Source: Meconema thalassinum (taxonomy: Eukaryota; Arthropoda; Insecta; Orthoptera; Tettigoniidae). Taken from it: a stretch of DNA of 64,000 bases. Shown here one piece after another: positions 30,201-40,782 of the stretch. Both the position numbers and the translations under genes were made by a program. Under the pieces are notes generated by a model. The model was not told where the DNA came from. It worked only from the letters and a program-made list of their open reading frames with translations, and searched no databases. The stretch lies in assembly GCA_946902985.2 (NCBI GenBank), contig OX336390.1, positions 528,878,861 through 528,942,860 on the forward strand, in the 5' to 3' direction. The stretch's first letter is position 1. The number at the start of each line of letters is the position of its first letter.

Positions 30201-31309
30201 GGTAGATTTCATTAGAAAGCTAACTATTGCAATGGGTAGGCTACCATGTTTCGACTTCCGGAAAATTTCGACATATCTTCGAGTTTCACATCCCCCAGAC
30301 CCCAAAACCACCGTCAGTTCAAAAGTATATATATATCAGTTTCTTGTGGACACGATAACTGCCGTAATTTTTCACCAATCAATTTTTACCGAATATGTAT
30401 ACCTATAAAATCTCGGTCGAGTTCGTTACTGGGCTAAATCGGTAGAAGGGAGTGAAAATGGGGGGCTTTTTTTCGAAAAAGTGAAATATTGCTATAACTC
30501 TCTTAATATGTGAAATATCAAATCCGTTCAACGTTCATACTATGTGTCGGATAAAGCCCAAAAATTTATGTTTGAAGAGTTTTTTTTATATCACCAACCA
30601 TTGACCAAAGGGGTGGGAAAAGGTGGGTTTTTCGGGAAACATTAATCATATCTCTCTTAATAGGCACAATATCAAAACCGTACGAAATGGACAATATTCC
30701 CCTAATAATTACCTAAAACTTTTATCTGAAAGAATTTTTGATATGACCCACCATTATGCCAAGGGATGAGAAAAATGATTTCGCAATTATAAGAAAATGC
30801 CAAGAGCTATCAGAGGTTGCCATGGCAACACTACTAAATTGATGAGGGATGAGCCATCAGACGTTGCCATGACAACGCACTTGCACGAGATCAGATTCAG
30901 TATTTTCATCTAAGTGGGAAGCGGCTTCGGTGACGTAACTGGTAGCATGCAGAATGTCTATGCCCAAGGTCGCGGTTTCAAAGCCGGCCGAAGTCGTCGG
31001 ATTTTCTAAGAGAGCTAAAATCCCTCAGTATGCTTTCCTTTGGAGGGGAAGTTCCAACGTTCGTTGCGAGTTGCTGGTTGGAGTGGCATCTAGTAGCCAA
31101 GTTCACAGCTAGGTGTCGTTGACGGTAGTACCTGGCAGCAACATTACGAACTACTGCTTGAAATTGACCGTCTGCAGTCCTTACCTGAATTAAGACTACT
31201 ACAGCCATTACAATTCGCACCGTTTATCAGACAGATTCTACACTCACCCAAAGTACACGGGGTTAGATGACCGCGTTGTCGCAGCCCCTAAACTGAGGAA
31301 CCAACCAGA
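30201..31309 (+). repeat. 1.1-kb tandem unit, copy 2
   Basis: 1,109 bp, same order as copy 1. The SINE site is empty (cagtattttcatctaagtgg), with a small deletion of ctga. It contains its own tRNA-like block at about 30912-30995. Confidence 0.85.
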
Positions 31310-32428
31310 GGTAGATTTCAATAGAAAGCTAACTATTGCAATGGGTACCATGTTTCGACTTCCGGAAAATGTCGACATATCTTCGCGTTTCACATCCCCC
31401 AGACCCCAAAACCACCGCCAATTCAAAAGTTTATATATAATTTATGTATGTATATGTATATATATATATGCATATCAGTTTCTTGTGGACACGATAACTG
31501 CCGTAATTTTGCACCAATCACTTTGAATATTTTACCGAATATGTATACCTATAAAATCTCGGTCGAGTTCGTTACTGGGCTAAATCGGTCGAAGGGGGTG
31601 AAAATGGGAGGCTTTTTTTTTTTCGAAAAAGTGAAATATTGCTATAACTCTCTTAATATGTGAAATATCGAATCCGTTCAACGTTCATACTATGTGTCGG
31701 ATAAAGCCCAAAAATTTATGTTTGAAGAGGTTTTTTTTATAGCACCAACCATTGACCAAAGGGGTGGGAAAAAGTGGGTTTTTCGGGAAACATTAATCAT
31801 ATCTCTCTTAATAGGCACAATATCAAAACCGTACAAAATGGACAATATTCCCCTATTAATTACCTAAAATTTTGTCTGAAAGAATTTTTGATATGACCCA
31901 CCATTATGCCAAGGGATGAGAAAAATGATTTCGGAATTATAAGAAAATGCCAAGAGCTATCAGTGGTTGCCATGGCAACACTACTAAATTGATGAGGGAT
32001 GAGCCATCAAACGTTGCCAAGATAACGCACTTGCACGAGATCATATTCAGAATTCCATCTGACTAAGTGTGAAGCGGCTTCGGTGACGTAACTGGTAGCA
32101 AGCATGCTGAATGTCTATGCCCAAGGTCGCGAGTTCAAAGCCGGCCGAAGTCGTCGGATTTTCTAAGAGCGCTAAAAATCCCTCAGTATGCTTTCCTTTG
32201 GAGGGGAAGTTCCAACGTTCGTTGCGAGTTGCTGGCTGCGGTGGCATCTAGTAGCCAAGTTCACAGGTAGGTGTCGTTGACGGTAGTACCTGGTAGCAAC
32301 ATTAGGAACTACTGCTTGAAATTGACCGTCTGCAGTCCCTGCCAGAATTACAGACTAATACAGCCATCCCTAAGTACACGGGGTTACATGACCGCGTTGT
32401 CGCAGCCCCTAAACTGAGGAACCAACCA
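31310..32428 (+). repeat. 1.1-kb tandem unit, copy 3
   Basis: About 1,119 bp, same order. The SINE site is empty and intact (ttccatctgactaagtgtga). It ends at accaacca, where similarity stops. Confidence 0.85.
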
Positions 32429-33030
32429 AAATCTCTGCTGGAGATATAATTTTGCGTGAAGAAGTAACAGACCGTTACATAGTTACACATCAGTTTCGAA
32501 ACCTTGCATAAGGACAGTGTGACCACAAGTATAAAAATGGACCCCAAATGACAAGAAGGTTACCGTTCCCATAAGACAATAAAATGTTTAAAATAAGCAT
32601 AAAATGACGAAAAACAAAGTTAATTAAGCTCCAATTATAAAATACCTTCTCGCAATAAATGAGGTCTGATCCTTCTACGAAAACCTGCATATTCTGCCTA
32701 TTTTCGCCTATCCCCAAGTTTGTCCGGTGAAATCTACCTCCGCCTTCCGGCGTGCCGAGAGGACTTTTTTTGTATTGGCTTTTGTATTGGTTTATATATT
32801 GGCTTTTGTGTTGGTTTATTTGACAAGTTATTTTTGTCAATGTGTTTAGTGGATTTTTTTTCTCTTGGTCTTGAAAAGTATATATTTTAGCCCTTTTTAT
32901 GACAGCATAATGGTTACTGCCTTGTCAAGTACAAGACAGAGAGGGGATATTTCAAGACTTAACTTTAGCTCACTTAACATAACCTAACTTTACCTAACCT
33001 AACCTTGTCACGTGACATGTTCTACAAATG
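32429..33030. other. Intronic stretch with short low-complexity repeats
   Basis: 32768-32821 repeats ttttgtattgg/cttttgtgttgg. 32970-33003 has three or four cctaa-type units, reminiscent of the insect telomere repeat but far too short to mean a telomere. Confidence 0.5.
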
Positions 33031-33571
33031 CATGGTTGGAGTTTGATAAATGAGGTGTCGCTGAAATCGGGCTGACACCCCCTTTTTCCAAAATTCCAAA
33101 AATGTTGACCCATAACCTACTTTCCTGGTGACGTCACCTACTAACCTGGCAAAGTCGATATCTCTCGAATGCATGGTCGGAGTTTGATAAATGAGGTGTC
33201 GAGGCTGACACCCCCTTTTTCCAAAATTCAAAAAATGTTGACCCATAGCCTACTTTCCTGGTGACTTTGCAACGAGGTGTAATCAAAAATTCCAAACCGA
33301 ACGCATGGTCGGATTTTGACGAATGAGGTGTCGTTGAAATCGGGCTGACACCCCCTTTTTCCAAAATTCCAAAAATGTTGACCCATAGCCTACTTCCCTG
33401 GTGACGTCACCTACTAACCTGGCAAAGTCGATATCTCTCGAATGCATGGGTGGAGTTTGATAAATGAGGTGTCGAGGCTGACACCCCCTTTTTCCAAAAT
33501 TCCAAAAATGTTGACCCATAGCCTACTTTCCTGGTGACTTTGTAACGAGATGTAATCAAAAATTCCAAACC
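33031..33571. repeat. Two-level tandem repeat (A-B-A-B)
   Basis: Units A (33031-33171) and A' (33304-33444) end with ctaacctggcaaagtcgata. Units B (33172-33303) and B' (33445-33571) end with taatcaaaaattccaaaccg. All four share gagtttgataaatgaggtg-type starts and ctgacacccccttttt. The higher-order period is about 273 bp. The - strand open frames crossing it are by-products of the repeat. Confidence 0.9.
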
Positions 33572-35350
33572 GAATCTTATCTTCACCCAGGGCTCTAAAA
33601 TGTCTCATCTCCTTATCAGCTTCCGTTACTTCTTCAAATGTTGGTTCCTCTTCGCCATCATTGCTGTCATTTGGTTCCACCTGATCCTCTTCTTCCGATC
33701 CCTGGCTTTCACCTCATTCCAACAGTTCTTTAAAATATTCTTCCCATCTGTGTAGTATTCTCACTTCGTCTCCAATCATATTTCCTTCTTTATCCCTACT
33801 GATTGTTGTTCGTGGCTGCCAACCTTGTTTTATCTCCATTATTCCCCTAAACATTCTTTTAAGATCCTTTTCATTTCTTCATTCATCAATGGCTTTCAGT
33901 TTATCTTTCTCAAAATCTCTCTTTTTTCCTTCTGCATATGGCTTTTGCAATACGTCTCCTTTCCTCATAGTGCTGTCTGTAGGACCTAGTGTCTCGCTGG
34001 AGCATCTTGCTTCTTGCGCTATTTCGTTCTTCGATAGCTCTCTTGCAGTCATCATCATACCAACTACTTTGCCTAACTCTATTTTCCACTTTTAGTTTGG
34101 ATTCCATTGTTTGGCATATTGTTCTTCCCATTATTCCCCAATGTTCATCTGGGTTTGCCTCCTCGTCAACATTTATCGCCCATATAGTTTTATCCATTTC
34201 TCTTTGGAATTCTGTTCTTTCTTTCTCGTTATTAATAATTGAAGCCATATTATACTTCCTATATCTTTCTACATGGGTATAGACTGTTGTTGATATCCTC
34301 TCTATACTTGACCATCACCATGTTGTGGTCTGAATCCTCATCAGCCCCCCTTCTCACCTTGACATCCAAAATGTCCGAGCTGTGCCTTCTTTGTATAAGT
34401 ACATGATCTATCTGGTTGACTGTGGTCCCATCCGGAGATCTCCATGTCCCTTTATGAATATTCTTATATAGGAAGATGGTGCTGCTTATTGTGAGGTTTT
34501 TACTTATCGCTAAGTCCACCAGCCTTGATCCATTATCATTATGTAAACTGTACTTTCCCACATGTGTTGGAAACACGGTTTCCCTTCCAACTTTGGCATT
34601 CATATCTCCTAGGATCACTTTTACATCACTTTCTGCTACAGAATCATATGTGTATTCTAGCTGTTCATAAAAGGGTCATTCTCATTGTCATGCTCTTCTG
34701 TTGGAGCATGAGCACAAATCAGTGACATGTTAAAGAATTGCATTTTGACAGTCAGTGTTCATATCCTACCATTTATTGGTTTATAGTTCCAATCGCCGAC
34801 TTATATGCCCTGTGTACCAGGAATCCGGTTCCAAAACAAGCTGTCCCACTACTACTGCAAAACATCGTATAATCGCCAGAGTCCATTGTACACGATTTCT
34901 TCCACCTTATTTCCTGCAGAGCAGCTATTCCCATATGATACATGCTCATTTAGTCATTCAAGTATCTAAATGCCCCCGCTCTGTTGAGACTCAATACATT
35001 CCACGTAGCCATCATTAGATCAGTCCGTGTCCTTTGCCTGGTCGTCATCTTAGTGACTGTCCGGTTTCCATATGTGTTCGACATTTTTGTGACTAAATAC
35101 TTTTTACATGGCTGGGAAGTCGCCCCTGCGCAGGGCTGCCTGTTGGGTGGCTGCCTTTTCTGTCAGGGTTGGTCCCTTAGCCTTTGAAGATCCCTCTTCT
35201 ACCTACAAGGCAGTAGGTCGGGTTGCTTCTTAGTCTGGATCTTCACCATTGACCTGTCCGGCATGGGAGGCCCCACCAGTAGCTACGCTACCGCCGGCTT
35301 AGCCCAATGGATCATTAGACCTCGCAAGCACTCCCACCACGTCAAGGTCA
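33572..35350 (-). pseudogene. LINE 5' half: endonuclease domain and region up to RT
   Basis: On the - strand from about 35015: MATWNVLSLNRAGAFRYLND, IAALQEIRWKKS, GTGFLVHRAYKSAIG. Then ILGDMNAKVGRE (34575-34620), GTWRSPDGTTVNQIDHVLIQ and the terminal SDHNMVMVKYR. These are the motifs of an AP-like endonuclease, including the catalytic N, E, D..N and SDH. A linker follows (SWYDDDCKRAIEERNSARSK, 33910-34110) that leads to reverse transcriptase in intact LINEs. Several stops and frameshifts; the RT part is lost. Upstream GC-richer sequence (35020-35350) is probably the LINE 5' leader. Confidence 0.85.
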
Positions 35351-35857
35351 TACAACCCCTAGGGAGTGTGAAAGGTCATTAACCCAAGAATTTTCTAACC
35401 CACAGAAACCTAATTTAAGATTTAAATTATTATTATTATTATTATTAATCTTGATTGGTCACATTGGACCACTTGAGTCGTTCCACAATCACTTCTTCTT
35501 TGAAGGTAGTACTGCTTGGTTCTTGCGCTCTTTCCAGTACTTTTTCATTCTTTCAGATCGGGATTTTCTCAACTCATCTGAAATCTCCATAGGCTTTCTG
35601 TGTGTCATTTCTGCAGAAAATTAGTGAGTTTTAAGAATGGTGTTAATTTTATTTTTCTCCTCGGCATCTGTTATCTTGAGTCCAACTGCTTTGAGATCTT
35701 GTTGGATTTCTTGGATCCATTTTCCTCCAGTTTACTTTCCTAGTAAGATTTAAATTAATGCATGCAATTTTTTTATTTTAGATTTTAGATTTTAGATTTT
35801 AAATTTTAGATTTTAGATTTTTATTTTTATATTTTAGAATTTAAATGTTACATTTAA
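35351..35857. other. Low-complexity stretch
   Basis: ATT repeat at 35427-35448 and a ttttaga repeat at about 35778-35835; similar ttttata/ttttaga material returns at 36487-36560, so LINE copy 35858-36470 sits inside an AT satellite-like tract. Confidence 0.6.
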
Positions 35858-36475
35858 GAATTTAGATCAATTTAAATATCTTGGTAGCACAGTGTGTAAG
35901 GATAACAACAACAACAACAGTGAAGTAACAAATAGAACTAGTAATGCAGCTACCTTCTATGCACAAGTTAGAACACTACTGTGGGATAATAAAGTGCCCA
36001 GGAAGTGTAAACATATACTGTTTAAGACATACTACATCCCAATTCTAACTTACGGAGTAGAAACATGCACCCTGTCCAGAAGAGAAGAAAGTAGGATTCA
36101 GGCATCCGAAATGAAGTTTATAAGAACAATGCTTCAAAGGACAAGGAGAGACAAAGTAAGGAACGAAACAAACAGGACAGAGGCTGGCATAGATATCAGT
36201 GCTACAAAATATTTGCAGAAGTAACGATTAGGATGGTATGGGCATCTTCAAAGAATGGGAGATGAGAGGACACCAAAAGCTTATTTCAACAAGATTATTC
36301 CAGCAAAAAGACCAGTAGGAAGACCAAAGAAGAAATGGTTGGACCAAATCAAGGATGATCTTGAAGACAAAGGGGCTAGACTGGAGAAGGACCCATGAAG
36401 ACTAACTAGTCATGGACAGGAAAAGGTGGCGAGGGCTCGTTAACAGCACCCGGGTGACTGGAGCTGGAATTTGAT
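35858..36475 (+). pseudogene. LINE reverse transcriptase C-terminal fragment
   Basis: Reads FKYLGSTVCKDNNNNNSEVT, then YYIPILTYGVETCTLSRREE, MKFIRTMLQRTRRDKVRNE, RLGWYGHLQRMGDERTPKAY, RPVGRPKKKWLDQIKDDLED and DRKRWRGLVNS. This is the standard C-terminal LINE region after the YADD motif. An aac microsatellite creates a run of asparagines. Stops and a frame change are present, so it is dead. Confidence 0.88.
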
Positions 36476-36577
36476 GATGATGATGATTTTACATTTTATA
36501 TTTTCAAATTTTAGATTTTAGTTTTTATATTTTATGTTTTATACTTTATATTATATATTTGATACAAATAATTCATG

Positions 36578-36657
36578 TTTTTTTTGGGCTAGAAAAAGGA
36601 GGCAAGGTTTCTCCGAAACGTATGGTTCTAATCTAAATACACACGGCTCTTTCCCTT
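36578..36657 (+). repeat. Isolated Penelope-like terminal fragment
   Basis: gaaaaaggaggcaaggtttc followed by tccgaaacgtatggtt and aaatacacacggc repeats the linker block of the large array, in the + orientation, with no CDS attached. It sits between two oppositely oriented LINE fragments. Confidence 0.75.
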
Positions 36658-36664
36658 TGTACCG

Positions 36665-37315
36665 TTAGTTGTCGGGACGTTTCAGCCATTTATTAAAGTT
36701 TCTTCTGTCGTGCGTCATTCTCTGAACATCACCCAAGGTCTTCCTTCGCTTCCTGATCAGTCCCAAGATGTACTCCTCCCATTCAATCCGTGGCCTTCCT
36801 CGTGTTCTTCTTCCTATAGGACTGGCTCGCCACACCTGCTTCGCTTTCCTTTCATCTTCCATTCTTTCTAGGTGAACAATCCAGCCCAATCCTCTCCTCT
36901 CAATTACATTCATTATTGGCTCCTGCTGAAGCTCATCTCTCACTGTGGTATTTCTAATATGGTCTCTTCGAGTTTTCCCGGCAACTTTCCGCAAGTATCT
37001 CATCTATGCGGCGACCAAACGACTCTCCAGTTTTTTATGCACTGTCCAACTCCCTGCACCATACAGGAGGGTTGGCAGGTACACAGCACCCGCATTTTTG
37101 TGTTTCTGGTCATTTCTTTCTTCCCTATGATTATGTTGTTTATACCATAGTAAACTTGGTTAGCTTCTCTAATTCTGTTGTTTATTTCTGCCTCTAATTT
37201 TCCATCCTATCTGAAGATGGTGCCCAGGTATTCAATTTGTTCTACTTGCTCAATCTCCACGTTGTTCCACTTGATATGAAGCTGTACTTTTTCTCCTTTG
37301 GTGACCTCGCAGGGT
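36665..37315 (-). pseudogene. LINE reverse transcriptase C-terminal fragment, minus strand
   Basis: On the - strand: VQLHIKWNNVEIEQVEQIEY, then YLPTLLYGAGSWTV, MRYLRKVAGKTRRDHIRN, LGWIVHLERMEDERKAKQVW, RRTRGRPRIEWEEY and DRRNFNKWLK. It is the same protein region as 35858-36475 but a distinct copy, reading the other way. Multiple frame breaks. Confidence 0.85.
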
Positions 37316-37434
37316 TCCAAAGGGTAAATTTACAAATTTTGGTTCAGATTGGTGAAACGGTGTAGATTCGCGCCAAAGGGCCTAAATGCTGGGAATGGAG
37401 TGGCCTGTCCAAAATTTCATGTAGGCAGTTTGTT
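37307..37434 (+). repeat. Single copy of a 129-bp repeat (R2)
   Basis: ctcgcagggttccaaaggg ... ggtgaaacggtgtagattcg ... caaaatttcatgtaggcag matches the tandem units at 57401-57720. It also shows the undisturbed ctcgcagg site into which the hAT element at 51684 inserted elsewhere. Confidence 0.8.
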
Positions 37435-37443
37435 TCTGCCAAC

Positions 37444-37614
37444 CAATTATGAAGGTAAGCTCTCTCCACAGATAATAAAAGACAAAACTACAGTAGGCTA
37501 TATTTATTTCAAAGGAGACGCTAATGTCTGATCGTATTTTACTAAACAATCCTTCTTTTAGACAAGGAACATAAACAAATAAAAAAGAGACGATCGAAAA
37601 TCAAAGATACCGTA
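37444..37614 (-). repeat. Probable BEL/Pao 3' LTR (left copy)
   Basis: caattatgaagg ... gataataaaagacaaaac ... caaagataccgta is repeated at 40623-40782 in the same orientation. Sequence just inside (37615-37695, cacatggacatccacagcc) also occurs at 51580-51665, so the true LTR may be longer. Confidence 0.6.
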
Positions 37615-37923
37615 CACATGGACATCCACAGCCTTCTCAATCTGTATCTGATGGAGCTGCCCTCTTGACGGTTACGTAACTGTTCCAAACATTCTGCCCA
37701 CCGTAATTTATATAAATTACGACAATAAAACTAGGAAGCATATCTTATGAAAGCAAAATAATCCTCTTCGATCACTGTCCCATCTTGGTTTGCACCATCA
37801 ATGCTGAAATATCACACTCAAAGGGGGTATTTAAACCTTTAAGAATGTCTTCTTCACATGTTGTTCAGTTGAGTAAGAAGATAATTAACCAATCAGAAAT
37901 ATAACACATTGATTTCAAGCACT

Positions 37924-38118
37924 TCACTTGTCTTGCTGAATTGCACAGACCTTCGGCACTGGGCGCTTGTAGGTCCCCCTTGAAGTGCGTACTGTCACAA
38001 CACGCACGAGGCTGTCATTGTCGGGGTGAACATCGACCACGATCCCCGTCTGCCATACAAGTGGTGGTTGGTTGTCTTCCTTCAAAAGCACAGAGTACCA
38101 GTCTGAAGGTTCGCTGCA
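37924..38118 (-). pseudogene. BEL/Pao polyprotein C-terminus (DUF5641-like)
   Basis: The frame reads SVLLKEDNQPPLVWQTGIVV, then DVHPDNDSLVRVVTVRTSRG and TYKRPVPKVCAI, then a stop at 37924-37926. This is the DUF5641 domain that follows integrase in BEL/Pao polyproteins (V..D...P...W..GRV..V.PG.D...RVV.VRT..G...RPV.K.C). It is in the same frame as the upstream segment 38119-38562, separated by a single TGA. Confidence 0.85.
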
Positions 38119-38862
38119 TCAGAAGTCCACCAGGTGCATTGTTGTAGCTGGGATAGGTAGTCTTTTGACCAACGCTTCCAAATGTGTTACCAGTACTGTT
38201 GAATGAGCTGCTGGTGATGATAGGTTGCTGGGTACCGTCCTGATCTGCTCGGGGTAGGACTGAGGTACCGAAACGGGGTGATACGGCCGCGGTTTTTCCG
38301 GCTGCTGGTACGGTCCTGGGATGCTGGGAGGTCGTGACACCTGATGGACTACCTGAGGTTGAACCTGAACGCTCCTTGGCCCCACGATATAGTACGAATG
38401 CAGAGGAACCAGCTTCTGGTACACCTGTTGATGGAAATTATGGTAGATCTTGCTTTCTATTGCCCCTGGCTGGTCCGAGTCTCGCGACTGAAGACTCTGC
38501 ACCTCCATCTGGAAGTCGGGTGAATGAGGCGAGTCCTGCTTGTGGAATGCTGACCGGAGCACTCTCTCCAGGACGGGATTGGGGGATGTAGCTGTCTTCC
38601 TTCTTATCCTCTGCGGTCGTCACGACGATCACCTTGCCACAGAACGCCACATTCTTCTTCTTCTTCACGCTTTTTCTGCGAACATCCTTGGCGTCAATAC
38701 CGATGCTTATGTTATCAGTCTCGGTAGCATCCAGTTGACTCACGATCGCCACGTGTCCGTCTACCACGTCCTGGTCCAGACACTCGATGGAGGACGTACT
38801 GTTTTTACGCTTCTTTACAGACAACACGCCTGTGTGAAAACCATTGTCCACTGTAGAGCGAA
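38119..38862 (-). CDS. Unrecognised proline-rich coding segment inside BEL/Pao
   Basis: Two overlapping open frames (38438-38866 and 38119-38562) look like one protein split by an extra base in the G run at 38581-38585. Before the run the protein is serine/charge-rich with KSVKKKKNVAFCGKVIVV, TTAEDKKEDSYIP. After the switch it has the well-formed helix NPVLERVLRSAFHKQ and then a proline/glutamine-rich tail (VSRPPSIPGPYQQPEKPRPY). None of this belongs to BEL gag, protease, RT or integrase, yet it occupies their place. GC content and codon use look more like real coding sequence than the surroundings. I infer a fragment of a cellular cDNA captured by the element, but I cannot name the donor gene. 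It could instead be an unknown TE ORF. Confidence 0.5.
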
Positions 38863-39557
38863 TCAAAGAATATGGATGCTCTTAAGAGAAGGTCGACTTG
38901 ATCCGGTTTGTTGAAATGGGGATCAGCTAATTCAATGTCTTCAGGTATTTGCCAATCCGAACTGTCGAAGGATGTTTTTGGAAGCAGGCCTGTAATATGA
39001 GGTAACACGCCACAAACTGCATGCACATTGTAATCGGTAATCCTAGATGAGACATGAATTTGACAAAGATGTGATGATTCAGCAGCCTGGACATCGCAGA
39101 TGCCACTTATGGGAATTGACTGACGACTTAATTTTATTCCCATGCGGTCAGCTAAGGACTTAGACATAACATTCATTTGAGAGGCACTATCAAGTAACGC
39201 TCGACACAGGAACGTTTTCCCTATATCGTCCGTTACTCTTACTACAGATGTTGACAGAAGAACGTCTACGTGATTATAGTTACCCTTCACAGTCCAGTAT
39301 GTCTGTTGATGATGCCGGAAATCACTTGAATTTGTACTCTTGCGATGCCCCTCTTGGTCCCTATGTAACAAGGTATTATGCTTGTTGTTACAGATACGGC
39401 AATTGCCTGCGGTACATTCTACTAGCCTATGGCTGACACTCAAACAATTGAAACAAAGATTGTTCACTTTGACAAATTCTAATTTAGTTGGGAGATCCGT
39501 ATTCTTAAATTTCGAACATTTTGTAAGCTTGTGGGGATGCCTACAAAATGCACGCAT
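38863..39557 (-). pseudogene. BEL/Pao zinc knuckle and aspartic protease
   Basis: Reads KLEFVKVNNLCFNCLSVSHR, CTAGNCRICNNKHNTLLH (CCHC-type knuckles), then FLCRALLDSASQMNVMSKSL (protease of the BEL/Pao A17 type; the active-site region shows LDSAS where D is the catalytic aspartate). Next come GICDVQAAES, LPHITGLLPKTSF and LADPHFNKPDQVDLLL. Similarity to BEL stops just after ASIFFDSL near 38863, the junction with the foreign segment. Confidence 0.88.
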
Positions 39558-40611
39558 TGCAGTAGTACTGAGGAACGACCTTCTTATGATGGATCAGTTG
39601 TTTGTCGGGATCGATGAGCTCCAATGTATGGGTAGTTCCTTCCTAAAAGGTTACTAAATCTTTCAAACTAGGAAAATGTGTACTGGAGGTCCTGGATTCC
39701 CATTGCTTTCTAAGGTTCAGATTGACTCTCTCCAAAACCATGTGTGATAGGATTAGTTCGCGTAGGGGAGTGTCCACCTCCAATACTTCTATTGCATTTA
39801 AGTTACTTAGCAGCTGGTTGAGTAACTGTCCGAGTTATTTAGGAGACTCAGTTCTTGCAGTAGGTAGGTTTAATAGTTCCTTAATGTGACAGTCTACGAT
39901 TAGTTTGGGGTTATCGTATCAATGGATGATCAACTCCCAGGATACTCTAAAATTATTATCTGTAACAGGTAAGTTTTCTAATAATTTATGGGGATCGCCA
40001 GATAAGCATGAAAGTAAATAAAACTACCTCTGAATGTCTGTCAGACACGTATTATATATTACCAGTGACTGAAAGGTATCGCTGAAGTGCCTGAAGTTTG
40101 ATATTATGCCACTGAATATTGGCAATGCAATCTTTGGCAGTTTAATATTTGGGGAATTAGAAGGAACAGCTTGTGAAGTGGTATTGGGTTCTAGTAAGGT
40201 GTCCATCCTAGACTCTATCTCTAAGCACAGTTCTTCAAATGTCTCCCTATCAATATCATGCGATTCTTCTGTGTCTTTTATTTCTAACTGGCCTTGTACT
40301 ACGTTATATTCTTCCTAGGAGGTATGTAATAACTTCTGCCTAACACGAATGTCGTTCAAGTTGCCACCTTGTTGAAAACTATCTACGTAGCTGACAATTC
40401 GTGTCAGACGAGCTTTTATTACAGCTCTTTTTTTAATTAGTCCTCTCTTTTCAGCGACATCCATAATTAAGATTGTGAGCAGAGAGGAAGTATTAACAGA
40501 ATAATTGTCACACTGCTTGAAATCAATTGTCGCATACCTTCTTTTTTTTTTGAGAATTTGTTTGATGTCTGATACTTTAAAAGTATTATCTATCCCGGCC
40601 CAGAGGACCAT
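39558..40611 (-). pseudogene. BEL/Pao gag, degraded
   Basis: On the - strand: RAVIKARLTRIVSYVDSF near 40370-40430, then LPKIALPIFSGIISNFRHFS (DUF1759-type, 40085-40145), NFRVSWELI, and LNAIEVLEVDTPLRELIL. This order is BEL/Pao capsid/gag. There are stops at 40315 and 40024 and further breaks toward the knuckle. The putative start ATGGTCCTCTGG is at 40611, close to the right LTR. Confidence 0.8.
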
Positions 40612-40622
40612 GTTTCTTCCCT

Positions 40623-40782
40623 CAATTATGAAGGCAAGCTCTCTCCACAGATAATAAAAGACAAAACTATATTTATTTCAGAGGAGACGCTAATGTCTGC
40701 TCGTATTTTACTAAAAAATCCTTCTTTTAGACAAGGAACATAACCAATAAAAAAGAGACAATCGAAAATCAAAGATACCGTA
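40623..40782 (-). repeat. Probable BEL/Pao 5' LTR (right copy)
   Basis: Direct repeat of 37444-37614, lacking about 8 bp near cagtaggc. It would drive transcription leftwards into gag. Confidence 0.6.

Larger units (their letters stand above)
37444..40782 (-). mobile_element. Defective BEL/Pao LTR retrotransposon with foreign insert
   Basis: Two direct repeats of 160-171 bp (37444-37614 and 40623-40782, about 93-95% alike by eye) bound it and are probably LTRs or parts of them. Between them on the - strand come BEL-type gag, zinc knuckle, aspartic protease, a coding segment of other origin, and the C-terminal end of the BEL polyprotein. Reverse transcriptase, RNase H and most of integrase are absent. 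I could not identify a clear flanking duplication. Confidence 0.75.

Noticed and set aside
28738..32428. CRISPR-like or satellite interpretation of spaced repeats
   Set aside because: Units are 1.1 kb with retroelement-type tails; eukaryotic context rules out CRISPR.
32970..33003. Insect telomere-like cctaa repeats
   Set aside because: Only three or four imperfect units; not a telomere or a convincing interstitial one.
33022..33519. Several overlapping minus-strand frames with repeated peptides
   Set aside because: Peptide repetition comes from the tandem DNA repeat, not from a protein.
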